Shown here: positions 48,486 to 61,002 of the stretch, in pieces | Layout: each line of letters begins with the position of its first letter | Position numbering within the stretch: the first letter of the stretch is position 1 | From: Athripsodes cinereus | Lineage: Eukaryota > Arthropoda > Insecta > Trichoptera > Leptoceridae | NCBI GenBank assembly: GCA_947579605.1 | Contig: OX388305.1 | Coordinates: 32,749,542-32,813,541 of the forward strand | Length of the DNA: 64,000 nt | Direction: 5' to 3' | Position numbers and translations under genes: made by a program | The notes under the pieces: model-generated | What the model saw: the letters and a program-made list of their open reading frames with translations, nothing else | Told to the model about the DNA's origin: nothing | Databases searched by the model: none

Positions 48486-50976
48486 TTACGTCAGATTTGT
48501 ATTTGGTGAAACTGTCGGCAATGACATTGGCGTGACCAGATTACCCAGTCTATGGATACCCAGTCTATGGATACGTACCATAGGGGAATGAAACATATAA
48601 TTGTTTCGGGCGTATTGCTCAAGAAACAGTGATGTTTGCCTAGTAGATCTAGTCGGGACATGAAATTGGATAAGTCCGAGAAGTTCAGAAGAATCTATTG
48701 CTCCATTTAACAATTTATGCAGAAGACAGAGATCGAACATTCCTCGACGATTTTGTAAACTGGGCAAGTTGAGTTCATTCATTAAAGCGGGATAGTCAAT
48801 ATTTTCCAAGGGAATACCCATCTTAAAATTAATTAATCTTAAAAATTTTCTTTGCACCCTTTCAATACTGTTGATGTGTATGGCATAGTTTGGAGACCAC
48901 ACCACAGTGTTATACTCTAGCAATGGTCTGACTAGAGACACAAACAGTAGCCTGTAAGATTGGATAAATTTCATATCCACCGACAATCTAAAGATAAAAC
49001 CAAGAACTTTCATTGCCTTACCAACAGATTCCTCAATATGAATATTGAAAGTCAGATTCTCAGTGAATGTGATGCCAAGATCCCTCAAGCTCGTTACACT
49101 TTCAAGTGTGACATTGTCGATGGAGTAATTAAACGTGAGGTGGGATCTTGTTTTGTGGAATCTGATGATCTGACACTTTGAAACATTGAGATCAAGACCG
49201 TTCTGTTTACACCAATCATTTAAACTATTCAAGTTGTTTTGTAATGTAGAACAGTCATCGATATTGTCAATACTCTTGTATAGCTTCAGATCATCAGCAA
49301 AAAGCAACACCTCTATATCACTGAAAATCTTGACTATGTCATTTACAAAAATATTGAACAGTAATGGTCCCAAATGCGACCCCTGGGGCACCCCACTAGA
49401 CGCACATATAGGATCCGATGTGCAATTCCCAATCTTAACCCTCAATGTTCTTTGCTTGAGGTATCTCTCCAACCACTGATGAAAGATTCCGTCGACTCCA
49501 TAGCCACGTAATTTACATAGTAGCCTGTCATGAGACACCTTGTCAAACGCTTTTGAAAAGTCTGTGTATACGGAGTCGACTTGTCCTCTCTTGGAAAGAG
49601 TATTCATAATAAAGTGCTGATAAGTAAGTAAATTTGTAAGTGTGGATTTTTTAAGGACAAACCCATGTTGTTGAGTGGAGATGAAATTGTTTACACTGTG
49701 GTTTATTTTCCTCACAATTATTGATTCGAAAAGCTTGGGAATTGCAGACAAGATGCATATTGGTCTGTAGTTTGTAATTTGGCATTTTTCACCTTTTTTA
49801 AAAATTGGACAGATAAAACCAGTTTTCCATGAATCAGGAAAAATTCCCAATCTCAATGATAAATTAAAAATGACTTGCAGATGATTTGTTAGGACACCGA
49901 TGCAACTTTTTACAAATACATTTGGGATACCATCTGGACCAGCTGTCTTTGAAATGTCCAAAGCAAGGATCGCATTTTTGACGTCGTCAATGGTAATTAT
50001 GATGCTGGGTAAGTCGATTGTCATTTCTGATGAAAAGTCGGATTTGGCACATGCAGTTGAAGGATCATATGCACTTTGAAAGAATGAGGCAAAAAGATTG
50101 ACTGCATCCTGGAGTGATTTGGAGTAATGGTTATTATAAAAAAGATTTGTGGGTATTTCGACTCGATCACTCCTCATCCCATTTACGAACTTCCATAGAC
50201 CTTGAGAATCTCTAGGCATATTACTCTCTATAGAAGCTACATGTTGCCTATAGCACTCTTTTGACAAAGCAGAGCATTCATTACGTAAACTTGAGAAATA
50301 GTTGTAATCATTAATGTTAGATGTCTCTTTATATTTTTTGTGAGCCAGCTTTTTTTTCATAACTAATCTTTTTAGATCGGTATTGAACCATTTGGGATAG
50401 TTCGATGGTTTTATCATTTTCTTTGGAACAAATTTGTCAATACACATATTTAGATTAGTATAATAATGATCCACCAAACTGTTCAAATTATCTTCATTTT
50501 GCAAAAAAGAAAAATCCATGTTCCTCAAGAAAGCATTAATGGCGAGATAATCAGCTCCATGGAAGTCTTGTTTAGTAACAATATCATTATTAAGTTTGGA
50601 CAATTCAGACCTAACTACAATATCGAGAGGAGGATGAAATATGTCGATAGGAAGCAGCACTGAGGAGGACTTATCCACAGATGTCACCTCAGGATCAGAG
50701 GAGAAGACGAGATCGAGAATTTTGCCTTGACTGTTACTAATGTTGTTAATTTGAAGAAGGCCAAGAAAATTGGCCATGTCTACCAGTTCAGCAGCTTTAA
50801 CATTGCTAAGGCTGTTTGTTATTTGTAAATCAAGGTGATTTCGATCGTCGTCTCCCCCCCGCACCGCCTCCCATCTGCAATCAGGCAAATTAAAATCACC
50901 GGTTAATATGAGTTTTTTACCTATGTACTTAGATCTAATAAGCTCTATCTCCTCATGATAATAATGTTTATATAAT
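48486..50976 (-). CDS. APE-type LINE ORF2: endonuclease remnant + reverse transcriptase
   Basis: An uninterrupted minus-strand frame of about 830 codons, from the 5' truncation near 50976 to the stop at 48486-48488. It opens within the AP-endonuclease domain (LILTGDFNLPDCRWE at about 50930-50876). Counting from Leu at 50888, the RT domain has KTAGPDGIPN near 314, the DFSKAFD catalytic motif near 443, SGVPQGSHLGPLLF near 498 and FADD at 530-533 (49301-49290). The C-terminus has VRPLLEYNTVVWSP and VQRKFLRL, as in jockey/CR1-superfamily elements. Known: such proteins reverse-transcribe their own mRNA at a nicked target. There is no true start codon and the nuclease is incomplete, so it cannot move itself, but the RT part looks undamaged and the insertion is probably recent. 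It lies antisense in the neuroligin intron. Confidence 0.92.
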
Positions 50977-51117
50977 TATTTTTCTATATATGTATTTTCT
51001 ATCAAAATTATTTATTTTTCAACAATATAAGGGGTGAGCCTTTTGCATGTTAGAAATATTATATAAACAGATGGAAAATCAAACAAAATGTCTGCTTTAT
51101 GACACGGAATCAAATTC

Positions 51118-51310
51118 AATTGGTCTCCCACTCTTCTCGGTAAGTTTTCGAGTGTCCTGTAAAAGGCAAAAGTTCGAAAAATTAAAGACATTTTACATCT
51201 TAATATCACCGATAAAGTTTGCCACCCATCCTGAATGTCTAGATTTTATTTTGGCACGGAGAGGACAGCTTGCATTTTTATTTTATGGCATTTTTATTTT
51301 ATTATATGGA
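51118..51310 (+). repeat. Repeat family C copy
   Basis: TTGGTCTCCCACTCTTCTCG, GAGTGTCCTGTAAAAGGCAA and CACCCATCCTGAATGTCTAG. It is truncated before the GATATGCCGTGATGG terminus. Confidence 0.75.
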
Positions 51311-51610
51311 GAAGGTAAATAATGAAAATTATTAACGATATATTATTAGCAAAAAAAAAAACCAAATCCATTCGTAAATACCATTACAGCGTTTTCGGAA
51401 ATTGGGGTAGCAAGAGGACTTACTGCATTTAATAAAAATGTTTGTGGTCCTATTTGTGCCAATAAAAGTTTAAAACATTCCGAATAGTTGCCATATCTAA
51501 TCGCTGAATTGAAGTCGTTAAATGCCTAAATCCCTAATTTGTGATTTTTTTTTTGAATTTCGCCTCATATAGAACTCTCGGAAACTTGCAATTAATGCGA
51601 TGTACAACTA

Positions 51611-51863
51611 ATAAAATAACATAACATAACATGTATAGACACACAGACCGAGCTAGTCCCAAACTCAGATGTGAATCTTGTATAATGGGTACTGACACGA
51701 CGATTAAATATATACAATGTACTGAACATATATACATACATGTAGCACCCAGACTCAGGACAATTTGAAAAAAGTCATTCTTCATTTTGCCCTGGCCGGG
51801 AATCGAACCCCGAACCTCGTGACTCAAAAGCAAGTGCATTAGCCTCCGCGCCACACCGGTCGT
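51611..51863 (-). repeat. SINE family B, full copy
   Basis: Head (minus strand) CGACCGGTGTGGCGCGGAGG, B-box GGTTCGATTCCC, body CCTGAGTCTGGGTGCTACAT, and a (TGTTA)n 3' tail at 51611-51630. Confidence 0.85.
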
Positions 51864-52319
51864 CAAGTTTACAAAATGTTCAAGATGTATCTATGAAGCA
51901 ACCTAGCAACAACAAAACCTCGAAATAAATCATTACATTTATCTGCAAACATTAAAAAAGAAACTGAGTCCTCATACCAATCAAACTGATAAAAAAATGT
52001 TTCATACAATTATTTAATCAATTATGCATATCAGAGTAATTGAATAAAATTTTGAAAATAATAAGTAATTTTGATTACAAAATAAATTGAATAAATTTCA
52101 TTTTATGAAACCTTAACAGTTGACAGTAGACGGTAGGATTGGCCCAATGACAGAATTTTTTTTTCTTCAGAATCTATATAAATTAAGTGAACGTTTAGTT
52201 TTTATCCAGAAAAGTGTAATTGCCTCAATTTTTTATACAAATTGCTCATTTTTATTCGTGTTGCTGATGGGTAATTTAAAAAGCTTCGGTAGAACAAGAT
52301 GTTTGTTCAGAAAGGTTTG

Positions 52320-52600
52320 AATCAATCATCATCATCATCATCGCCCTCAACGCTCCTCTCGGGAGCACAGGGCAGAAACCAGCCTCCTCCATTCAGAGCG
52401 TCTCTGTGCCAATTGCGTCACCTCTTTCCACGACATTCCTTGCGCTCTGATATCGTTGTATTGTGAAGGAGGGACGCCCGGGCCAACGGAACCCCTGCGG
52501 ACGTTCCTACGAACTATCATTGGGCATTCTCAAAACATGTCCCAGCCAGGACCATCGTCTCTCCTGTATTACGGAGATTAATCATTATCTCCTGTTTTAA
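52320..52600 (-). pseudogene. LINE RT C-terminal fragment
   Basis: Reverse complement of the 58430-58710 region: encodes RRWSWLGHVLRM, PGRP, EWRRLVSGLCSREER equivalents, with a small deletion near 52465 relative to that copy. Confidence 0.75.
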
Positions 52601-52659
52601 TCAATATCTTACCAAAATTATTTTTAAATATGATAGTACCTATAGAAAATCCGTGGACT

Positions 52660-52905
52660 GCAAGACACAGCATTTGTCTCTCACACTTTTCCGTAAGTTT
52701 TCGAGTATCCTGTAAGAGCTAGAACTTCAAAAAATAAAGACATTTTACACATTAAATTCAGCGATGAGGTCTGCTGCCTATTTTTAATGTATATTGTTTT
52801 GTTGGCACAGAGAAAATAGCTTACATGTACATTGCATGTAGGTAATTGCCCTGCTGGCTACCCCGTGGGATATGTTGTGATGGTATAGTAGTATCGGTAT
52901 AGAAA
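52660..52905 (+). repeat. Repeat family C copy
   Basis: TCTCACACTTTTCCGTAAGT, GAGTATCCTGTAAGAGC, ATTCAGCGATGAGGTCTGC and the terminus GTGGGATATGTTGTGATGG. More diverged than the copies at 7705 and 54130. Confidence 0.65.
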
Positions 52906-53124
52906 AAGATAAATACAGAAAAATTTAAAAATAATAAAAACCAACCCCTTAAAAATGCAAGCGAATGGTGTTTTGTAATAAAATTCCAGGTGATTTATAG
53001 ATAGACTGTGGGAAATGTGGATGTATCAAAACGATGGATTTATGACTATGTCATTCACAAGATGTTATGACTCTCAAAATCTGTCCTTAGTTTACTTAAA
53101 AATAATATATTGATTTTATTTTTT

Positions 53125-53510
53125 CTCAACGCGACCGCAGAACTGCCATCCACACTTTTCAGCATTATACAGTACCTATGTATATCGTGGTTAGATGGAA
53201 GAAATCACTATATAGTGATAATCTCGCCACTGCACATCATCACATTTTTTCTTATGTAAATTGCTCTGTTGATTTTGTTATAATTATGAATGATGATGTG
53301 CAAGAAGAATAAAATAAATAAATAAAATACAACCAGATAAGTCTTCATATAATGATAAGTCATGGTCTCGCAAAAACTTAACAGTTTAATGCCGAGAAAA
53401 ATTCACCAGTTATACAGGATATCAAAAGATTAGGCTCAAAACGCGGTTTTAAAATACCAGCATTGCGCCTGAAATATCTGTGTTCTGAAACTTTCTAACA
53501 ATATTAAAAG
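53125..53510 (-). repeat. Repeat family D, interrupted copy
   Basis: Reverse complement of 22475-22680, split at 53175 by a LINE tail (53177-53326). The halves rejoin at TTATACAACCAGATAAG. Confidence 0.75.
53177..53326 (+). mobile_element. LINE tail inserted in repeat D
   Basis: TAGTGATAATCTCGCCACTG...GAAGAATAAAATAAATAAAT, matching 500-625. The 5-bp ATACA flanks both sides (left near 53168-53175, right about 53327-53331), fitting target-primed insertion. Confidence 0.7.
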
Positions 53511-54129
53511 TGTGTATTATAATAGATTTTTGAATTTTTATGTATAAATTAACCAGTTAATCTTATTTTCCTAAATTTTTTATTAAAGATTTCGGAGTTA
53601 CCCCTGTAGCTGACATGACTAAAGGTATTATTTATAAGCGGATCTAGAATGAAAAATATTTTTTATTTCTCCTGCTAGTTTTGTATATTTATTTAGGGAT
53701 TTTTTTTTAAGTTTAAGCCACAGAATAGATAATACAAGTTTACATAAAAAGTTTTCAATATCAACAAAAGTGCTTGGTTTTTCGTCGCATTGCGTTTAAT
53801 TTCGTAATAAATTTAATAAATTCAACATCAAAGACTAAATTCTCTAGAATTTAATTTAGTAATACAATGTTCTGGATGGGATAGTGAGATAATGTCTTCT
53901 ACCAGAAGGTAAAAAGAAGAATTAAGGAACATTTTATTATAATTCCTAATCACATTAAAAAATATACGAACCGTAAAACTTTCGCGTATTTACTCGAGAT
54001 GACCACACCCCTCGAAAAAAGAGATAAGATAAATTTGAATTCATTCTACAAAAGAAAAAAATATTAAATAAACAGACGAAACCCTACATTAGGCACTTTT
54101 CTATATTTTGTTTATGTAAGCACATTGAG

Positions 54130-54395
54130 TGTGAGTTTATATGAGTGGAGAATTGGTCTCCCACTCTTCTCCGTAACTTTTCGAGTGTACTGTAAAAGGC
54201 AGGTGTTCGAAAAAACTAAGACATTTTACATCTTAAATTCAGCGATGAAATTTGCCACCCATCCTGAATATCTTGATTTTATATTGGCACGGAGAGGACG
54301 TCTTTCAATGTTTATTATATGCAGCTGTTTGCAATGTTTATTATATGGAACTATACGCCACTTGTGGGATATGCTGTGATGGTATAGTAATACTA
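54130..54395 (+). repeat. Repeat family C, near-complete copy
   Basis: TTGGTCTCCCACTCTTCTCC through CTTGTGGGATATGCTGTGAT and GGTATAG. It has an internal duplication near 54305-54350 (GTTTATTATATG twice). Followed by a (TAG)n-like run at 54398-54447. Confidence 0.75.
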
Positions 54396-54447
54396 AAAGA
54401 AGTAGTAGATTTAGATTTAGTAGTAGATTTTAGTAGTAGTAGTAGAT

Positions 54448-54677
54448 TTTGGGGAGTAGGTAATTGTATTAGAAAAAAAAAATGTATTTTTTATTACATA
54501 ATATGTATATTATACAGAATTTAACACACGTGGTATAATTTATTTACGTATTTTTTACGGATTTTGGGGAGTAATTGTATAAGAAAAAAAAGTATTTTTT
54601 ATTACATAATATGTATATTATACAGAATTTAACACACGTGGTATAATTTATTTACGTATTTTTTACTTTGTGTTATT
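54448..54677 (+). repeat. Tandem repeat, 2 x 115 bp
   Basis: TTTTGGGGAGTA at 54447 and 54562. The units share ATTTAACACACGTGGTATAA and differ by short indels in the A runs. Confidence 0.8.
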
Positions 54678-55146
54678 AATGTTGTATATGGTTAAGTAAT
54701 AATCCATTTTGATAAATATATCAACAGCTACTAATTCCTTAAAGGAATTAAGTTGTAAGCCAGTAATTGGAAACAAATAATAAGAAACTGAAATGAAAAC
54801 AATTATTTTATGATACATATTATTAGATGGATGGATTAGTGATGAAACTAATGTTGTCAAAAACACCGTAAAGGCTTAATAAGTAAGTATTAAGTAAATT
54901 TTGTTATTTATTCCCAATTTTACAGTTGTGTGTAATTTATTGAAAGTATTTTAAAGTTTTATATGAAATACTATATAATGTTGATATTAACATACACTGA
55001 TATGTATTCTATACGAGAATAATCTTCTCTGATGTAGGATGAGGTTGTTTAATAGATCGCAGAACCTAACAGAATTGTTTGAAATATTTTACACGCCAAA
55101 CAAATTTATCTTCCAACCTTGCGCGGTCTCATAACTTTATGGCGTT

Positions 55147-55528
55147 AAGCCTCGTATTCATGGTAAACATTTGTTTAGCAACAATGTTGAATCAACGCGT
55201 TGCGGAGTTGCTGTCAACGTGTTGCAGGCAACACTGTGTGTTGCAGAGTTGACAGCGACATGTTGACAAGCTCTCGCTCGACGAGCGTAAACATTATTTA
55301 AACATCAGTTTCGCAACAAAAGTTGACGTGTGTGAACGTATTTGCAACTGTTCAACATCAAATACAGAGAACACAACAACATTACTTCCTCGGGCAACAT
55401 TTAAAACGCAGACTGGTGTGTGGACAACCTATATTGATTTCAACAAAGTTTCCAGCAGCATTCTTTCCGTTCTTCAACAACGTTGATCAATTGTTGCTAA
55501 ACAAATGTTTACCATGAATACGAGGCTT
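55147..55528. mobile_element. MITE with about 45-bp terminal inverted repeats
   Basis: AAGCCTCGTATTCATGGTAA...TTTGTTTAGCAACAATGTTGA at the left is mirrored at the right end. The flanks read GTTAAGCCTCG and CGAGGCTTTACTC, so the target duplication is unclear (TA shifted by one base, or an imperfect TTAA). The open frame at 55323-55517 inside it is not a gene. Confidence 0.8.
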
Positions 55529-58149
55529 TACTCTGCTGGTATATTTTAATAAAACTTACCTACAAACAAACATACATACATACATACCTACCTGTTTTGG
55601 AAAATATTCTGGGTAAAGTGGAATTAATTTCAATAATAGAAATACTTTTCATCTGAGTAATGTTTTAATAAACTTCTTACATTACCGCTATTAATATTAT
55701 TTGTGTTTTATCGAAGGAAATATTAACGAAGTTTTTTTTATAGTTATTCAAAACTAATTATTTGCATTTCAATGAATAAAGTGAGACAGTTTTTAATAAT
55801 TTTTCTTTATCATGATTTTACTAATCATAAACATTACTTATGTATGTTTTTTTATTGAACCTTTGTTAGACTATTGTTATGGTTCTTTTTTCAAATTTTT
55901 AAAATTGTATTTGTTTATTGTATGTTGTTTTACGACCACAATACAACCATGAGGTTAGTTTGGCTAATCTATAAATAGTGCTTTTATATAAACTTGTCCA
56001 AATTAAAAAAATGTATATGGGAAATGTTTAAATAAATGAATAAATAAAAGAAATAGCAACACGCTTTGTGTGTTATTCAACATCTTTGCATTACAGTTTT
56101 TATATCAAGGTAGTGAGAAATCAAGTGCTTACGAACATATCTTTTTATATACAAATAAACGGTAACATAATTCAAGGCCTAGGTATTTATGTATGAAAAT
56201 ATATAAGTAGGAACTTACACTACTTTATCAAGCGCTGTGAAGGAAGCTCATTTGTGAAAATAAATGTTTCATGAAATGCCCGTGAGATGAAAGTATAAAG
56301 TAAGAATGACACATTTCTTTGAATTTATTTGTTGTGCTCTAATTTGCTTACTTCGCAATAAAAACAATAATATTTATTGAAGTCTGAGTCATGCCGTGTA
56401 TCCTGATTGTGTTGTTTTTCATATACCTACGATACAATATACGCAAAAATAATATTCCATATTTTTTTTAAAGGTAAAATTAATATTTTGCTAGAGTAAT
56501 ATAATCTATCATGATTAACATGACAGAAACCTGAACAAAAGTATCTGATTATTACTTTCTTTACAAAGCCATATGAGTGTATTCCAAAATGAAGGTGGTG
56601 CCGTACTTGTAAAACTGAAATAAAAAACTCTGATTAATTTGAATTTGAAGTAATTATAATTACTTGAACTTTGAGTGCATATAAGATTTAAATGTCGATG
56701 TTTAATTAAACATAGTCCTATTTTAGCCTGGGTTAAAATACATAATTCTGTAACCGTGTTCATAACATAAATTAGTTTAATGAAAAATTTGAATACGAGA
56801 GTGTGTAGATAGGTAGTATAATTATTTCACGGATTAAGTAAATTATAAGTGTTGTTACTAATAATTACTTGAATGATTTTGTTTTGAATTTATGAATTAA
56901 AAAAATTACGAAAATTACGAAAATAAAAAAAATAAATTATGAAATTAAAATATGAATTAATTTATGAATAACACAGAGATAATTGTTAATATTCCCTCAG
57001 TTAAGCAAAATGTATTATTTTCTCTACCATTTTTCAACATTATATTTGAATTTAATTCAGTATCCATTTACCTTTGAAATACAAATTAAATTAGTGTAAA
57101 ATAATATCTCCGCATTTATCAGACAACAAAATAAGGATAAATTGAACTCTACTCATATTTCAGGTAAGGTTTTGATTACAACTACGTTTCTGTCTAATTT
57201 AACTAGCGAAATAATATAATAATTGTTGAAATTAATTTTCCACATTAATTTTGAATTGTAGTACGCATTTCTTTATTACAATTTCAAATAAAACTTAAAA
57301 AATAAGTTCTTTGTTGACTATAACTACTACTATGCTATCTCAGCGGCATGGTACGTCTTTCTCACTTCTTTCGATTAAATTTTGCGCAATGTTCCGTAGT
57401 GTAAACATGGTTCTCCAATCGAAATGTCTGAATGATTACTATTAACGCATCGGCATTCAAATCTTCATCATGTATTCCAATATGGTTAATAAATCATTGA
57501 AAACATATTTATGTGGAATATTTTTACGTTATATTCAAAATGAAGATGGTGTCTTGTTGTTATTTAAAAAAAATTGTTATTATATTAAAAAATATAGCAA
57601 ATGACGTCAAAAGTTTGTGGCATACTCATTTATCATGTTATCGTCTGACGTATCAAATTAAGGGACTTCATAGCGGAAAGTTTATCTTTTGTCATACAAA
57701 GTAAAGTAATATTACTAACCATCAACTATCATTCAAGTGTTGTCCTATAGCTGCAAGCCTTATCAGGGATAAACCTTTGATAAATGAAAATTTACCACTT
57801 TAAAATAGAAACTCAAAACTTGAGATAAGTATAAATATCGGTTCTATGTAACTTTGCCAAAGCTACAAATGACACACCAAGGTGTTTATTTCGTAGTAAG
57901 GTGACTACGAATATTGCCAAATAATTAATTTTGATGCCTTTTTAAGATATATGTATAAGCTGGTACTTAGAGCCATGTTTATTTATTTTTTTGTAGATCT
58001 TTCAACAAAAAAATAGTTTATATAATTTGTGAAGTTTAATTTCAATTAAGAATTTACGTTATTTTCCTTAAAATAAATACCTACATTTAAACTCATAATC
58101 ACATTTTACCTTGTATCTCTATTTGAATATTCTGTGCCCTATTTAATAT

Positions 58150-58710
58150 AGGAGCAGCTAGCGGGGCTTCCAACAACATGAACAAAGTTTGGAAGGCGTC
58201 TGGACTTAGCATCAGGACAAAATGTCGCTTGTTCAATGCGTGCATCATCCCAGTCCTTCTATATGGGTGCGAGTCTTGGCACTTAAGAGCGGAAGATACT
58301 AAGCTTTGAAAACAAGTGTTTTAGAAGGATTTTGGATGTCAGATGGTATGAACATGTTACAAATGATGCTGTGCGCCGGCGCACCCAGCAGAGACCTGTA
58401 ATCTCCGTAATACAGGAGAGACGATGGTCCTGGCTGGGACATGTTTTGAGAATGCCTAATGATAGTTGGCCAAAAAGAGCACTGTTCTTCCGTCCGCAGG
58501 GGTTCCGTCGTCCCGGGCGTCCCTCTTTTTATTTATTTATTTTTTTATTTACCACAATACACCGTCCCTCTTTCACAATACACCGTTCCTATGACAACGA
58601 TATCAGAGCGCAAGGAATGTCGTGGAAAGAGGTGACGCAATTGGCACAGAGACGCTCTGAATGGAGGAGGCTGGTTTCTGGCCTGTGCTCCCGAGAGGAG
58701 CGTTGAGGGC
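58150..58710 (+). pseudogene. LINE RT C-terminal fragment with a micro-insertion
   Basis: GAASGASNNMNKVWKASGLS and LFNACIIPVLLYGCESW in one frame, a stop near 58308, then after a frameshift CFRRILDVRWYEHVTNDAVR, RRWSWLGHVLRMPNDSWPKR and GFRRPGRP. A 45-bp insertion follows, then SWKEVTQLAQRRSEWRRLVS and the stop at 58704-58706. This is the post-RT part of an APE-type LINE. Confidence 0.82.
58528..58562 (-). mobile_element. 35-bp retroposon scar with target duplication
   Basis: CGTCCCTCTTT occurs at 58518-58528 and 58563-58573. The intervening segment, read on the minus strand, is GTGTATTGTGGTAAAT followed by an (AAATA)n-like tail. It is an extremely 5'-truncated LINE insertion. Confidence 0.65.
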
Positions 58711-58940
58711 GATGATGATTTAAAAATGGTGTTCAAATATTCTCGTTCATCAATTTATTTACTTCAGTACGTATTCGTCACTAAAATACAGCCATAGGCT
58801 TGTAAATAAGTTCAATAATTTATGAAGGCTCCGTATTTTTGTCAACTTTTTAATACTGCTGCAGTGTGTGGTGAGAATCAAATGTATTCAATTCATAAAA
58901 AAATCGTTAGTTTAGGTTTATGAGAAAAGACCCATGGCTA

Positions 58941-59106
58941 AATTGATTCAATTAAATTAAAAACTTTAATGTTTTCATACACACTTTTGATTTTTATTTA
59001 TTTAGACAATATTGTTTCGTCTCCTAATGAAACATTATCAAAGATAACTATATAAATAAAAATGAAAAGTGTGTATAAAAATTTAAAGTTTTTAATTCAT
59101 TCAATA
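58941..59106. repeat. Imperfect hairpin, about 60-bp arms
   Basis: ATTAAAAACTTTAATGTTTT...CATACACACTTTTGATTTTT pairs with AAAAATGAAAAGTGTGTAT...TTAAAGTTTTTAATTCATTC. The spacer holds ATTGTTTCGTCTCCTAATG. Possible small foldback element. Confidence 0.65.
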
Positions 59107-59977
59107 TAGATACACAAAAATAAACGGAATACATTGAAGTCCGGATTCAAATACTTAGTTCCGTAATAAAAATAATTACAGATAATCGATCAAATAAATG
59201 TTTTATTTTAAAGATGAAAATTATAGTAACTTATTGTCGTTGGTAACAAAAATACAATCATTATTGTTAGTATTTAAGAATTTCATTAGTCTGGAACGAA
59301 CAACTTTTGATTGGTCAAAGTTTGAAAGAAATAATCCATCATTCTCATCACCCAAATACTTGAGACTTCCCCTAATTTCCATGATACAACAATTTTCTGG
59401 TACCAATATCTGTCCATCATGTCACTCTATGTAGTTCCTTTTTAACTCACCATAGTAGCGATCGCGAGAGTTTTCAAAATATTCTCAAACAGCTACAAAA
59501 TAGAAATTAAGCATATAGGAAAACAACTTAAAAGAATAATCTCTTCTAAAAATGCATGCGATTTAAATCATTATGCAAAATGCCATTAGTGCAGTAAGGA
59601 AGTACAGAGTTCATTATTGATTCAGACTTTATACTTACATTTAGTATATTATCCTATTATATCTAGCATCAATTTAATAAGTCATAACTTGTACCTACAC
59701 ATTAAGGAAATTCTAGAGCAGCAATATTGAATTCCGATTCTCTTCTTATGAAGATGATGGAGATACCTGAGTGATAATAATTGCTCACTACATTATCTGA
59801 TATTATTCAACATAGGAACATTATATTATTCACTATAGAACATATAATTTCTTAAACTGCAGAATTTCATTACATAATAAGTAGTTGGATCTTTTGAGAA
59901 ATCGAACTGACTTAGTAAATTTATTACACTGTAAAACAGTTTTATGGACAACTTATAAGAATATGGATCTTAGTAAA

Positions 59978-60312
59978 TCTAATATATAAAATTCTCGTGT
60001 CACGGTGTTTGTTATCATACTCCTCCTTAACGGCTAAACCGGTTTTGATGAAATTATTTGTGTTTATCGGGTAGGTCTGAGAATCGGCCAAAATCTATTT
60101 TTCATACCCCTAAAAGTAAAGGGTGGTGTACCCCGATTTAAAAAAAAATAAAAATATGGTGAGGCATTAAAAAATACATACAGCCCAAATTTTTCACCCT
60201 TCTACCATCAACTCCTATTTTTTAATGGCGATATTAGTAATTCAATCATTTTCAACTCCGGTCGATACATTATATACCTATATGGCAAAACAACGTTTGC
60301 CGGGTCAGCTAG
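59978..60312 (+). mobile_element. Nonautonomous Helitron, intact ends
   Basis: TCTAATATATAAAATTCTCG starts right after A 59977. The end has the hairpin GGCAAAACAACGTTTGCC, then GGGTCAGCTAG, followed by T 60313. 5'-TC, 3'-CTAG with an upstream hairpin, and insertion between A and T are the Helitron signature. 335 bp, no Rep/helicase. Confidence 0.88.
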
Positions 60313-61002
60313 TATAAAATAAATGTCTTAAAATAATACCAACATTTACCTTATGAAGTTATTTATGTACCTATGTGTATACATTTTTAATACTTAGTAT
60401 ATAATCAATACAATATGTGAGAATTGTACTAAACCTTTGAGAAGAGATACGAGTCAACATCATTCTTTCTCTTATTGCCTTTCTTTACTCATATAAATAT
60501 TTTCACGTTTTCATTTATTCTAACATTTATTTCGTCGAAACTCAGAACGTGTCGAAATATTAATTTCGTCTCTTTCTTGCACGACCAACCAAATTTCTAT
60601 TTATCTGTTTTGTGAAATGAACTCCCTTTAGGGTTTATATTGTATTGAGACTATTTTTGTACAAAACATAACTATTATATTGGCCAGCAAAAGTATATTT
60701 TATCAAAGTATTGACTAAGATAAAGCAACCAACAGTTTGATGATATAATTTATACCTATGAATAATGAGATTATAAAGAGGTAATCTATACATGAACATA
60801 TGTATTTTTATGTGTTATCATTAAATTTGTATAATTACATAACCATAACATAATCAGCATTGTTAAGTTCGTTAGAACTGATTAAATAATGTCACATATA
60901 CCTACATAGATTTTTTAACTAAATACTTTTGATGTTACAAGCAATAAAAATTCCATTCAAAGGAAAATACCGTCGTTTTTACATAGAATAGAATATAATA
61001 CG

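Noticed and set aside
55323..55517. Small open frame on the + strand
   Set aside because: Lies entirely inside a MITE, including its terminal repeat.
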